This document shows positions 1 through 6,228 of a stretch of 13,643 nucleotides of DNA, piece by piece (the stretch's first letter is position 1; every line of letters begins with the position of its first letter). A model generated the notes under the pieces. The model was not told the DNA's origin. It ran no database searches and worked only from the letters and a program-made list of their open reading frames with translations. Made by a program: the position numbers and the translations under genes. Source of the DNA: Actinomycetes bacterium (GTDB lineage: Bacteria > Actinomycetota > Actinomycetes > Actinomycetales > Cellulomonadaceae). The stretch is taken from positions 1 through 13,643 of the forward strand of contig JAEWGQ010000235.1 of assembly GCA_023388235.1 (NCBI GenBank), read 5' to 3'.

Positions 1-43
1 CGGCCCGGGTGCGGGCGGGCGGCGGCGCGGGTCGTGCGTGGGG

Positions 44-445
44 TCAGTGCGTGCCGACGATGTCGACGACGAACACCAGGGTGTCGCCGCCGCGGATGCC
101 GGCCTGCGGGACGCCGCGGTCGCCGTAGCCGAGGTGCGGCGGGATCGACAGCAGCACGCGGGAGCCGACGGGCTGGCCGACGAGGCCCTCGTCCCAGCCG
201 CCGATGACGGCGCCGACGCCGATCGGGAACGAGATGGACGACCCGCGGTCGTACGAGTTGTCGAAGACGTGCCCGCCCCAGGTCTGGCCCAGGTAGTGCA
301 CCTCCAGGTCGTCGCCGGCCTCGACGAGCGCGCCGTCACCGGGCGACAGGACGACGACCTCGAGCTCGGCGGGGGCGGTGCCCTCCGGGAACGTCAGGGT
401 CGGCTTCTCACCGAACGAACCGGTGGCCTCGGGCAGGGTGGACAT
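44..445 (-). CDS. FKBP-type peptidyl-prolyl cis-trans isomerase
   Basis: Predicted 133-residue single-domain FKBP, which would isomerise Xaa-Pro bonds and assist protein folding. The FKBP pocket residues are visible in order: Y51, F61-D62 in a VFDNS segment, F73, V80-I81 followed by GGWDEGL (W84), the IPPHLGYGDRG loop with Y107, and the closing LVFVVDIV strand with F125. There is no signal peptide or lipobox, so a cytoplasmic location is inferred. About 30 residues precede the domain, which is usual for short actinobacterial FKBPs. The ATG is preceded by GAGGAG at ideal spacing. The gene starts 42 bases after the stop of the upstream PAP2 gene on the same strand, so they may share a transcript, but a candidate own promoter lies in the gap. 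Family assignment is secure; the client proteins are unknown. Confidence 0.95.
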   Translation of the reverse strand: MSTLPEATGSFGEKPTLTFPEGTAPAELEVVVLSPGDGALVEAGDDLEVHYLGQTWGGHVFDNSYDRGSSISFPIGVGAVIGGWDEGLVGQPVGSRVLLSIPPHLGYGDRGVPQAGIRGGDTLVFVVDIVGTH

Positions 446-460
446 GACGTCTCCTCGGTC

Positions 461-483
461 GGGGGCTGAACTCCCCCATCCTG
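461..483 (-). promoter_or_regulatory. candidate FKBP promoter with overlapping dyad
   Basis: Read on the minus strand, CAGGAT (478-483) is a plausible actinobacterial -10 hexamer about 32 bases before the FKBP ATG. It is followed at once by GGGGGAGTTCAGCCCCC (461-477), a 5-bp dyad with a 7-base loop that overlaps the expected start of transcription. The dyad could instead be a weak attenuator or terminator for the upstream PAP2 gene. No convincing -35 is visible. Confidence 0.35.
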
Positions 484-487
484 CCCG

Positions 488-1147
488 CTACCGGGCCCGC
501 GCCGCGAACGCGTGCAGCAGCGGCCCGCGCAGCAGCGTCAGCACGGCGGCCACCACCCCCGCACCCAGCAGCGCCCCGGCGAGGACGTCGTGCGGCAGGT
601 GCGCGCCCTGGGCCACGCGCGCCGCCGCGACGACGGCGGCCAGCAGCACGGCCGGCCCCGTGACCCACCGGGCGCCCGCCGCGGCACCCGTGAGCGCGGC
701 GGTGACGGCGAGCGCCACCGCGACCGTCGTGTGGTTCGACGGGAAGGACCAGTCGCCGGCCGGCGGGCAGTCCGCGGCCTGCGCCAGCGCCCAGCACCCC
801 CGGGGCTGGCGCACCAGGTCCTTGACCGCCTCGCTCGCGAGGTAGGCGAGGCCGGACGCCCCCACGCCGAGGACCGCGGTGGCGAGGACGGCCGGCCCCC
901 TGCGCCGGCCGACCACGCCCACGACGACGACCAGCCCCAGCAGCAGCGCGACGCCGGTGGCGGCGACGGCGTCGAGGCCGGGCAGGTGGCCCGTGCGCCC
1001 GACGACGGCGACGTACAGCGCCTCGCTCGGCGCCTGCAGCAGCCGCGCGGCGGCGACGGCCAGCGCGGTGGCGAGCAGGACCAGCCCGGCCCGGGGCCCG
1101 GCGAGCGAGGCGCCGGCGGGACGGGTGGTGACGGACGGTGCGGTCAT
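488..1147 (-). CDS. PAP2-superfamily membrane phosphatase
   Basis: Predicted 219-residue integral membrane phosphatase of the type 2 phosphatidic acid phosphatase superfamily, whose members remove phosphate from lipid phosphates such as undecaprenyl pyrophosphate or phosphatidic acid. Three signature regions are visible: K109 with R116 (K-X6-R followed by G rather than the usual P), PSNH at 136-139 with catalytic-type H139, and R177-X5-H183-X3-D187. Hydrophobic segments lie near residues 20-37, 60-80, 88-105, 140-157, 163-178 and 188-205, fitting the usual six-helix topology. Length is normal for a bacterial BacA-independent (PgpB-like) enzyme. The ATG at 1147 was chosen because a -10 hexamer lies only 8 bases upstream, suggesting a leaderless transcript; there is no Shine-Dalgarno sequence. 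FKBP lies directly downstream. The substrate cannot be assigned. Confidence 0.88.
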   Translation of the reverse strand: MTAPSVTTRPAGASLAGPRAGLVLLATALAVAAARLLQAPSEALYVAVVGRTGHLPGLDAVAATGVALLLGLVVVVGVVGRRRGPAVLATAVLGVGASGLAYLASEAVKDLVRQPRGCWALAQAADCPPAGDWSFPSNHTTVAVALAVTAALTGAAAGARWVTGPAVLLAAVVAAARVAQGAHLPHDVLAGALLGAGVVAAVLTLLRGPLLHAFAARAR

Positions 1148-1155
1148 GTCGGTCG

Positions 1156-1161
1156 ACGCTA
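1156..1161 (-). promoter_or_regulatory. -10 element of PAP2 gene, probably leaderless
   Basis: On the minus strand TAGCGT fits the actinobacterial TANNNT -10 pattern and ends 8 bases before the ATG. Transcription would start at or next to the start codon, which agrees with the lack of a ribosome binding site. No clear -35 hexamer is visible. Confidence 0.5.
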
Positions 1162-1176
1162 GGCGCCCCGGGCGGG

Positions 1177-1259
1177 CCCGCGCGTCCGACCACGGGACGG
1201 ACCTGCGCCCCCGCGCGTCCGACCCGGGCCGCAGGGCTCCCGGCCGGCCCCGTCCGACC
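1177..1259 (+). repeat. three direct repeats in divergent spacer
   Basis: CGTCCGACC occurs three times, at 1183-1191, 1216-1224 and 1251-1259. The first two copies extend to an identical 15-mer, CCCGCGCGTCCGACC (1177-1191 and 1210-1224). Copy starts are 33 and 35 bases apart, close to three helical turns. They lie between the divergent PAP2 and alditol oxidase promoters and could be regulator binding sites; that role is an inference. Confidence 0.5.
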
Positions 1260-1279
1260 CCCGGTGGTCGCGCGCGGGT

Positions 1280-1318
1280 TAGCGTCGTCCCGGCGGGCGA
1301 GGGGCGCCCGCCGGGACG
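1280..1318 (+). promoter_or_regulatory. alditol oxidase promoter and perfect 14-bp dyad
   Basis: TAGCGT at 1280-1285 is a good -10 candidate. Directly after it lies a perfect inverted repeat: a 14-base arm (1286-1299), loop AGGGG (1300-1304) and an exactly complementary arm (1305-1318). With initiation near 1292, the RNA would begin inside the first arm and still form about 8 GC pairs at its 5' end, ending just before the GGGAG ribosome binding site. The dyad could act as an operator in DNA or as a 5' hairpin in RNA. No good -35 is seen. Confidence 0.55.
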
Positions 1319-1327
1319 GGAGCACCG

Positions 1328-2593
1328 ATGTCGCTGACCACCTGGGCCGGGAACCGCACCTACGGCGCCGCGCGCGTGCACGAGCCGCGCACCGTCGAGC
1401 AGGTGCAGGAGGTCGTCGCCGGCGCGCGGCACGTCCGGGCGCTGGGGACGCGGCACTGCTTCAACGACCTGGCGGACACCGCGCACGACCTGGTGCGCCT
1501 CGACGGCCTCGACCCGGACGTGCAGGTCGACCCCGGGGCGCGCACGGTCACCGTGACCGCCGGCACCCGGTACGGCACCCTGGCGCGGGCGCTGCACCCG
1601 CAGGGCTGGGCGCTGCACAACCTCGCGTCGCTGCCGCACATCTCGGTGGCGGGGGCGGTCGCGACGGCCACCCACGGGTCCGGGGACCGGTCGCGGAACC
1701 TCGCGGCGGCGGTCGCCGGGCTCGACCTCGTGACCGCGGACGGGTCGCTGCTGCACCTGGCGCGCGGCGACGCGGACTTCCCGGGGGCCGTGGTCGGGCT
1801 CGGGGCGCTCGGCGTCGTCGTCCGGGTGACCCTGGACGTGGAGCCGGCGTACGACGTCGCGCAGGAGGTGCACACCGACCTGCCGTGGGACGCGGTGGCC
1901 GAGCACCTCGACGAGGTCACCGGCTCCGCGGACTCCGTCAGCCTGTTCACCGACTGGACCGGGCCCGCCGTCCGCCAGGTGTGGCGCAAGACGCGCGTGC
2001 CGGCCGGGTCGGTGCCCGCGCCGCGCACGGACCTGTTCGGCGCGCGGCCGGCGACCGGCCCGCTGCACCCGCTGCCGGGGATCGACCCCGTGAGCTGCAC
2101 CCCGCAGCTCGGGGTGCCCGGGCCGTGGCACGAGCGGCTCCCGCACTTCCGCCTGGAGTTCACCCCCAGCGCCGGGGACGAGCTGCAGTCCGAGTACCTG
2201 GTGCCGCGGGCGCACGCGGTGGAGGCCATCGGGGCGCTGCGCGCGCTGGGGCCGGTGGTCGCCCCGCTGCTGCAGGTGGCCGAGATCCGGACCGTCGCGG
2301 CGGACGACCTGTGGCTGAGCACGGCGTCCGGCGGCGACCGGGTCGGGCTGCACTTCACCTGGCTGCCCCGCCAGCCGGAGGTCGAGGCGGTGCTCCCCCG
2401 GATCGAGGCCGCGCTCGCGCCGTTCGGCGCCCGGCCGCACTGGGGCAAGCTCTTCGCCTCGCTCGGGGCCCCCGGGTCGGACCCGCGCGCGCTCTACCCG
2501 CGGCTGGACGACTTCCGCGCGCTGGCCGCCCGGCTGGACCCGGAGGGCACGTTCCGGAACGCGTTCGTCGACCGGCACGTGCTCGGCGCCTGA
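1328..2593 (+). CDS. aldO: FAD-linked alditol oxidase (AldO/xylitol oxidase type)
   Basis: Predicted 421-residue flavoprotein that oxidises the terminal CH-OH of polyols such as xylitol or sorbitol with O2, giving the aldose and H2O2. It aligns along its whole length with Streptomyces coelicolor AldO as I remember it (418 residues). H43 in GTRHCFN matches the histidine that carries covalent FAD in AldO. The active-site set is intact: S101 (AldO S106), E319 and R321 (E320, R322), T344 (T345) and K374 (K375). The FAD-binding domain is N-terminal with SVAGAVATATHGSG; the C-terminal half has the ALO-type substrate domain ending in PHWGK. There is no signal peptide. The ATG follows GGGAG at good spacing. 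No polyol transporter or kinase lies nearby, so the in vivo substrate is open; related sugar-lactone oxidases are the main alternative. Confidence 0.92.
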   Translation: MSLTTWAGNRTYGAARVHEPRTVEQVQEVVAGARHVRALGTRHCFNDLADTAHDLVRLDGLDPDVQVDPGARTVTVTAGTRYGTLARALHPQGWALHNLASLPHISVAGAVATATHGSGDRSRNLAAAVAGLDLVTADGSLLHLARGDADFPGAVVGLGALGVVVRVTLDVEPAYDVAQEVHTDLPWDAVAEHLDEVTGSADSVSLFTDWTGPAVRQVWRKTRVPAGSVPAPRTDLFGARPATGPLHPLPGIDPVSCTPQLGVPGPWHERLPHFRLEFTPSAGDELQSEYLVPRAHAVEAIGALRALGPVVAPLLQVAEIRTVAADDLWLSTASGGDRVGLHFTWLPRQPEVEAVLPRIEAALAPFGARPHWGKLFASLGAPGSDPRALYPRLDDFRALAARLDPEGTFRNAFVDRHVLGA

Positions 2594-2613
2594 CCCGGCG
2601 CAGCACCGCCGGG
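2594..2613 (+). terminator. possible hairpin terminator after alditol oxidase
   Basis: CCCGGCG (2594-2600) and CGCCGGG (2607-2613) form a 7-bp stem with a 6-base loop immediately after the stop codon. There is no T tract, as is common at such GC content. It could serve both convergent genes. Confidence 0.35.
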
Positions 2614-2651
2614 CCGGGCCGGGCCGGCCGGGCGGGGCCGGGCGGGCCGGG
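2611..2651 (+). other. G-tract cluster, quadruplex candidate
   Basis: Eight runs of three or four G separated by 1-7 bases lie on the plus strand: 2611, 2616, 2621, 2630, 2634, 2640, 2644 and 2649. They fill the 59-base gap between the alditol oxidase and cystathionine beta-synthase stop codons. The pattern fits an intramolecular G-quadruplex in the DNA or in the 3' end of the oxidase mRNA. Confidence 0.45.
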
Positions 2652-2652
2652 C

Positions 2653-4059
2653 TCAGCGCGCGAGGAACGCCAGCAGGTCGTGCCGGGTCAGCACCCCGAC
2701 GGGCTGCCCGTCGTCCACCACCATCAGCGCGTCGTGCTTCTGCAGGGCGTCGCGGGCGGAGTCCACGGTCTCCCCCGAGCCGATGAGCGGCAGCGCGGCC
2801 GCCATGTGCCGGTCCACCCGGTCGGACAGCGACGCGGCGCCGGAGAACACGGCGTCCAGCAGCTCCCGCTCGGACACCGCCCCGGCGACCTCGCCGATCT
2901 TCACGGGCGGCTCGGCGCCGACGACGGGCATCTGCGAGACGCCGTACTCCTGCAGGATCTCGATGGCGTCCCGCACCGTCTCGTTCGGGTGGGTGTGCAC
3001 GAGCGCCGGCAGGCTGCCGTCCTTGGTCCGCAGCACGTCGGCGACGGTGGCGCCCTGGCCGGCGTCGAGGAACCCGTACGACCGCATCCACCGGTCGTTG
3101 AAGATCTTCGACAGGTAGCCCCGGCCGCCGTCGGGCAGCAGCACGACGATCACGGCGCGCGCCGCGGCCTGCGGGTCCTCGTCCTGCAGGCGCCGCGCGA
3201 GCCGCAGGGCGCCCTCGACGGCCATCCCGCAGGACCCGCCGACCAGCAGCGCCTCCTCGCGGGCCAGGCGCCGGGTCATCGCGAACGAGTCCGCGTCCGA
3301 CACCGCGAGGATCTCGTCCGGGACCGCCGGGTCGTACGCCGGCGGCCAGAAGTCCTCGCCGACGCCCTCGACCAGGTACGGCCGCCCGTCGCCGCCGGAG
3401 TACACCGACCCGAGCGGGTCGATGCCGACGACGCGGACCGGGCCGCCGTCGGCCGCGGGGCGGCCGGCGGACACGTCGTGCAGGTACCGGCCGGTGCCGG
3501 TGATGGTGCCGCCGGTGCCGACGCCGGCGACGAAGTGCGTGACCCGGCCCTCGGTGTCGGCCCAGATCTCCGGGCCGGTCGAGGCGTAGTGGCTGGCGGG
3601 GCCGTTCGCGTTGGCGTACTGGTTCGGCTTCCAGGCGCCGTCGATCTCGGTGACCAGGCGGTCGGACACCGAGTAGTAGGAGTCCGGGTGGTCCGGCGGG
3701 ACCGCGGTCGGGGTGACGACGACCTCGGCGCCGTACGCGCGCAGCACGTCGCGCTTGTCCTCCGAGACCTTGTCCGGGCACACGAACACGCAGCGGTAGC
3801 CCTTGCGCTGCGCCACCAGGGCCAGGCCGACCCCGGTGTTGCCGCTGGTGGGCTCGACGATCGTGCCGCCGGGCCGCAGCTCGCCGGACGCCTCCGCCGC
3901 CTCGATCATCGCCAGCGCGATGCGGTCCTTGGCCGAGCCGCCGGGGTTGAGGTACTCGACCTTCGCGAGGACCGTGGCGGACAGCCCCTCGGTCACGGCG
4001 TTCAGGCGCACGAGCGGGGTGCCGCCCACGAGCTCGGAGATGTGCTGCGCGTACTTCAC
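2653..4059 (-). CDS. cbs: cystathionine beta-synthase
   Basis: Predicted 468-residue cytoplasmic PLP enzyme that condenses serine with homocysteine to cystathionine, the first step of reverse transsulfuration. It closely follows the mycobacterial Rv1077-type protein as I recall it. The fold-type II PLP core covers residues 1 to about 325: K44 in NPGGSAKDR is the Schiff-base lysine, N74 lies in TSGNTG, GTGGT 181-185 holds the phosphate, and S276 in GGSCG contacts the pyridine nitrogen. Two CBS motifs follow, at about 337-400 and 411-466. The heme-binding N-terminal segment of animal enzymes is absent. The start is GTG, preceded by TGGAG at correct spacing. No cystathionine gamma-lyase gene is visible. 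The BI-1-like gene lies 100 bases upstream, with a promoter in between. The full CBS tail and the core motifs argue against plain cysteine synthase. Confidence 0.96.
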   Translation of the reverse strand: MKYAQHISELVGGTPLVRLNAVTEGLSATVLAKVEYLNPGGSAKDRIALAMIEAAEASGELRPGGTIVEPTSGNTGVGLALVAQRKGYRCVFVCPDKVSEDKRDVLRAYGAEVVVTPTAVPPDHPDSYYSVSDRLVTEIDGAWKPNQYANANGPASHYASTGPEIWADTEGRVTHFVAGVGTGGTITGTGRYLHDVSAGRPAADGGPVRVVGIDPLGSVYSGGDGRPYLVEGVGEDFWPPAYDPAVPDEILAVSDADSFAMTRRLAREEALLVGGSCGMAVEGALRLARRLQDEDPQAAARAVIVVLLPDGGRGYLSKIFNDRWMRSYGFLDAGQGATVADVLRTKDGSLPALVHTHPNETVRDAIEILQEYGVSQMPVVGAEPPVKIGEVAGAVSERELLDAVFSGAASLSDRVDRHMAAALPLIGSGETVDSARDALQKHDALMVVDDGQPVGVLTRHDLLAFLAR

Positions 4060-4095
4060 GGTGCTCCAGACGGCCGACGGGCGGGGCGGGACGTG

Positions 4096-4141
4096 CGACG
4101 GCCCCGCCGCACCAGCCTAGGGCCGGGCGCCGGGGCCGTCG
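4096..4141 (-). promoter_or_regulatory. cbs promoter nested in an 11-bp inverted repeat
   Basis: CGACGGCCCCG (4096-4106) and its exact complement CGGGGCCGTCG (4131-4141) enclose a 24-base loop. Read on the minus strand, the loop holds TAGGCT (4114-4119), the best -10 candidate for cbs, leaving a leader of about 48 bases. The repeat starts 18 bases past the stop of the upstream BI-1-like gene, so it might also terminate that transcript. Whether it is operator, terminator or both is not decidable here. Confidence 0.45.
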
Positions 4142-4159
4142 TGGGCGTGCGGGACGCGG

Positions 4160-5011
4160 TCAGTCGCGGCCCTGCAGGATCGCGAGGATCCGCAGGATCT
4201 CCAGGTACAGCCAGACCAGCGTCACGATCAGGCCGAACGCGGCGGACCAGGCGTACGCCCGCGGGGCGCCCTGCTCGACGCCGCGCTTGATCGCGTCGAA
4301 GTCCATGATGAGGCTCGCGGCCGCGAGGCCCACCGCCACCAGGCCGACGACGACGCCGACCCACCCGCTGCGCAGCGGGCCGAACTCGCCGCCGCCGCCG
4401 AACACCATCATGACGACGTTGACCAGCGAGTACGCCAGGTACCCGACCATCGCGACCAGCAGCCAGCGCGTGAACTTCGGGGTGACGCGCACGCGGCCGG
4501 ACTTGAAGAGGAACAGCGCCGCGCCGAAGGTCGCGAAGGTGGCGACGATCGCCTGCAGCACGATCGGCTGGACGTTGCCGGTCACGTCCGTCGTCATGTT
4601 CTGGAACGCGAGGCTGATGCCGCCGAGGAACACGCCCTGCGCGACCGTGTAGGCCACGATCAGCGGCGGGCTGGGCCGGCGCTTGAACGCGTTGACCAGG
4701 CCGAGCACGAGGCCGACGACGGCGCCCAGCGGCCAGATCTGGGGCGCGAGGTTCCACGTCGCCGCCGCCACGACGACGAGCAGCGCGAGCAGCCCGCCCG
4801 TCTTGACGATGACGTCGTCGTACGTGAGCCGGCCGGTGTCGCGGGTGGTCGCGGACGGCGCGCCGTACATCTGCTCGAGGGTCGAGGCCTCGACCACGGG
4901 GCCGGTGGCACCCCCCAGCGTGCCGGTCGGCGCGCCCTGCTGCGGGCGGCGGTTGCCGCGGGCGCGCGGGTCGCCGAACACGGCGCTGTTGTTGAACACG
5001 GGGTTGGTCAT
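4160..5011 (-). CDS. Bax inhibitor-1/YccA family membrane protein
   Basis: Predicted 283-residue multi-spanning membrane protein of the BI-1 (TMBIM/UPF0005) family. Some members conduct Ca2+ or protons, and E. coli YccA modulates FtsH; the actinobacterial role is not established. A polar N-terminus of about 70 residues, rich in N, G and P, precedes the membrane core. Hydrophobic segments lie near 72-88, 93-109, 116-136, 148-169, 183-203, 216-236 and 254-278, fitting seven helices. The family-typical C-terminal segment with WLYLEILRILAIL (267-279) and the preceding MDFDAIKRGVE stretch (236-246) carry the usual acidic residues. The ATG follows GGAGG at ideal spacing. The next gene in the same direction is cbs, with its own promoter candidate, so an operon is uncertain. 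Family assignment is firm, function is not. Confidence 0.9.
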   Translation of the reverse strand: MTNPVFNNSAVFGDPRARGNRRPQQGAPTGTLGGATGPVVEASTLEQMYGAPSATTRDTGRLTYDDVIVKTGGLLALLVVVAAATWNLAPQIWPLGAVVGLVLGLVNAFKRRPSPPLIVAYTVAQGVFLGGISLAFQNMTTDVTGNVQPIVLQAIVATFATFGAALFLFKSGRVRVTPKFTRWLLVAMVGYLAYSLVNVVMMVFGGGGEFGPLRSGWVGVVVGLVAVGLAAASLIMDFDAIKRGVEQGAPRAYAWSAAFGLIVTLVWLYLEILRILAILQGRD

Positions 5012-5055
5012 CGGTCCTCCAGGGTCGGTTCGCGATCGAGCCGGCAGTGGTTCAC

Positions 5056-5093
5056 CCCGGGAGAACGCCGCGGGGGCCGCGGAAGTTCCCGGG
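5056..5093 (-). promoter_or_regulatory. imperfect dyad in leader of BI-1-like gene
   Basis: Two CCCGGG blocks (5056-5061, 5088-5093) and two CCGCGG blocks (5068-5073, 5077-5082) are arranged symmetrically around a GGG loop, with AGAACG facing AAGTT in the middle. The structure sits 45-82 bases upstream of the BI-1-like start. It could be an operator or leader hairpin. No clear -10 for this gene could be placed. Confidence 0.35.
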
Positions 5094-5132
5094 TCCGGCG
5101 GACGCGACCTGCGCCCGAGGCCGCGGCGCCCG

Positions 5133-5255
5133 GGGTCATCCGTGAGGCGGACGGTGGTCCTCCGGGTGGGCGAGCCGCGCCCGGCGCAGGTTCGGCCGTG
5201 CGGGCGTTCCGGCCGCCGCGGCGCGTCCGTAGGTTCGTGGTGTACCGGATGACCC
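5133..5255. repeat. spaced inverted repeat pair in divergent spacer
   Basis: GGGTCATCCG (5133-5142) and its exact complement CGGATGACCC (5246-5255) lie 103 bases apart between the divergent BI-1-like and ABC genes. The second copy falls just downstream of the expected start of ABC transcription. They may be two half-sites of one regulator or chance. The 260-base spacer 5012-5271 contains no recognisable gene. Confidence 0.3.
5207..5235 (+). promoter_or_regulatory. candidate promoter of the ABC/two-component module
   Basis: TAGGTT (5230-5235) is a TANNNT-type -10 about 36 bases before the ATPase ATG. TTCCGG (5207-5212) lies 17 bases further upstream at -35 spacing but matches the consensus poorly. 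The downstream GAGGACACG leads into the ATG at 5272. Confidence 0.4.
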
Positions 5256-5271
5256 ACCCTGTGAGGACACG

Positions 5272-6228
5272 ATGATCGAGGCACGCGGACTGACCAAGAG
5301 GTACGGGAAGAAGACGGCCGTCGCCGGCATCGACTTCTCCGTGCAGCCCGGCAAGGTCACCGGCTTCCTCGGCCCGAACGGGGCCGGCAAGTCGACGACG
5401 ATGCGGATGATCATGGGCCTGGACCGGCCGTCCGCCGGCACGGTGACGGTCAACGGCCGGCCGTACGCCCAGCTCCGGTCGCCGCTCACGGAGGTCGGGG
5501 CGCTGCTGGACGCGAAGGCGGTGCACTCCGGCCGCTCCGCGACCAACCACCTGCGCGCCGTCGCCGCCACGCACGGCATCGGCCGCCGGCGCGTCGAGGA
5601 GGTCATCGAGATGACCGGCCTGCAGGCCGTCGCCGGCAAGCGGGTCGGCGGGTTCTCGCTCGGCATGGGCCAGCGGCTCGGCATCGCCGCGGCCCTGCTC
5701 GGCGACCCGCGCACGCTGATCCTCGACGAGCCGGTCAACGGGCTGGACCCCGAGGGCGTGCTCTGGGTGCGCAACCTCGTCAAGCACCTGGCGTCCGAGG
5801 GCCGCACGGTGTTCCTGTCCTCGCACCTGATGAGCGAGATGGCGCTGACCGCCGACCACATCCTCGTGATCGGGCGCGGCCGGATCATCGCCGACGCCCC
5901 GGTCGCCGACATCCTGGCCGGCGCCTCCGGGACCCGGGTGCGCGTGCGCAGCCCGCAGGTGAGCCGGCTCGCCGAGCTGCTGCGCGGCCCGGACACCACG
6001 GTGACGTCCGTCGAGGCCGGCCTGATCGAGGTGGTCGGCGCCTCCGCCGAGGCGGTCGGCGAGCTCGCCGCCCGCAACGCCGTGGTCCTGCACGAGCTGA
6101 CCCCGGTGGCCGCGTCCCTGGAGGCGGCGTACATGTCGCTCACCGCCGACGACGTCGAGTACCACTCCGCGCCCACCGGCGCGGGCACCACCCTGTCCAC
6201 CCCCACCCCCGAGGAGGCCCGGCGATGA
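5272..6228 (+). CDS. ABC transporter ATP-binding protein
   Basis: Predicted 318-residue ATPase of an ABC-2 type exporter, the engine for the permease encoded next. It has Walker A GPNGAGKST (34-42), signature SLGMGQ (129-134, replacing the common LSGGQ), Walker B LILDEP (149-154) with the catalytic glutamate, D-loop GLDPEG and H-loop H185 in SSHLMSE. The usual Q-loop glutamine is not obvious; GALLDAK (76-82) occupies that place. About 100 residues after the nucleotide-binding domain form a C-terminal extension common in bacitracin- and lantibiotic-resistance-like and daunorubicin-type ATPases. The ATG has GAGGA upstream. Its stop overlaps the permease start (ATGA), indicating translational coupling. 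With the histidine kinase and regulator that follow, a drug or peptide export role is inferred; the substrate is unknown. Confidence 0.95.
   Translation: MIEARGLTKRYGKKTAVAGIDFSVQPGKVTGFLGPNGAGKSTTMRMIMGLDRPSAGTVTVNGRPYAQLRSPLTEVGALLDAKAVHSGRSATNHLRAVAATHGIGRRRVEEVIEMTGLQAVAGKRVGGFSLGMGQRLGIAAALLGDPRTLILDEPVNGLDPEGVLWVRNLVKHLASEGRTVFLSSHLMSEMALTADHILVIGRGRIIADAPVADILAGASGTRVRVRSPQVSRLAELLRGPDTTVTSVEAGLIEVVGASAEAVGELAARNAVVLHELTPVAASLEAAYMSLTADDVEYHSAPTGAGTTLSTPTPEEARR

Noticed and set aside
1..43. Possible end of a further gene at the left edge
   Set aside because: The 43 bases are G-rich with no recognisable coding sequence or hairpin that I could support.
488..3781. Very long open frame on the minus strand, and a similar one on the plus strand at 1138-4290
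   Set aside because: They are frame shadows caused by the scarcity of stop codons at high GC. Their translations are Arg/Gly/Pro-rich with no domain, and they cross real genes on both strands. Only the C-terminal part of the first coincides with the PAP2 gene.
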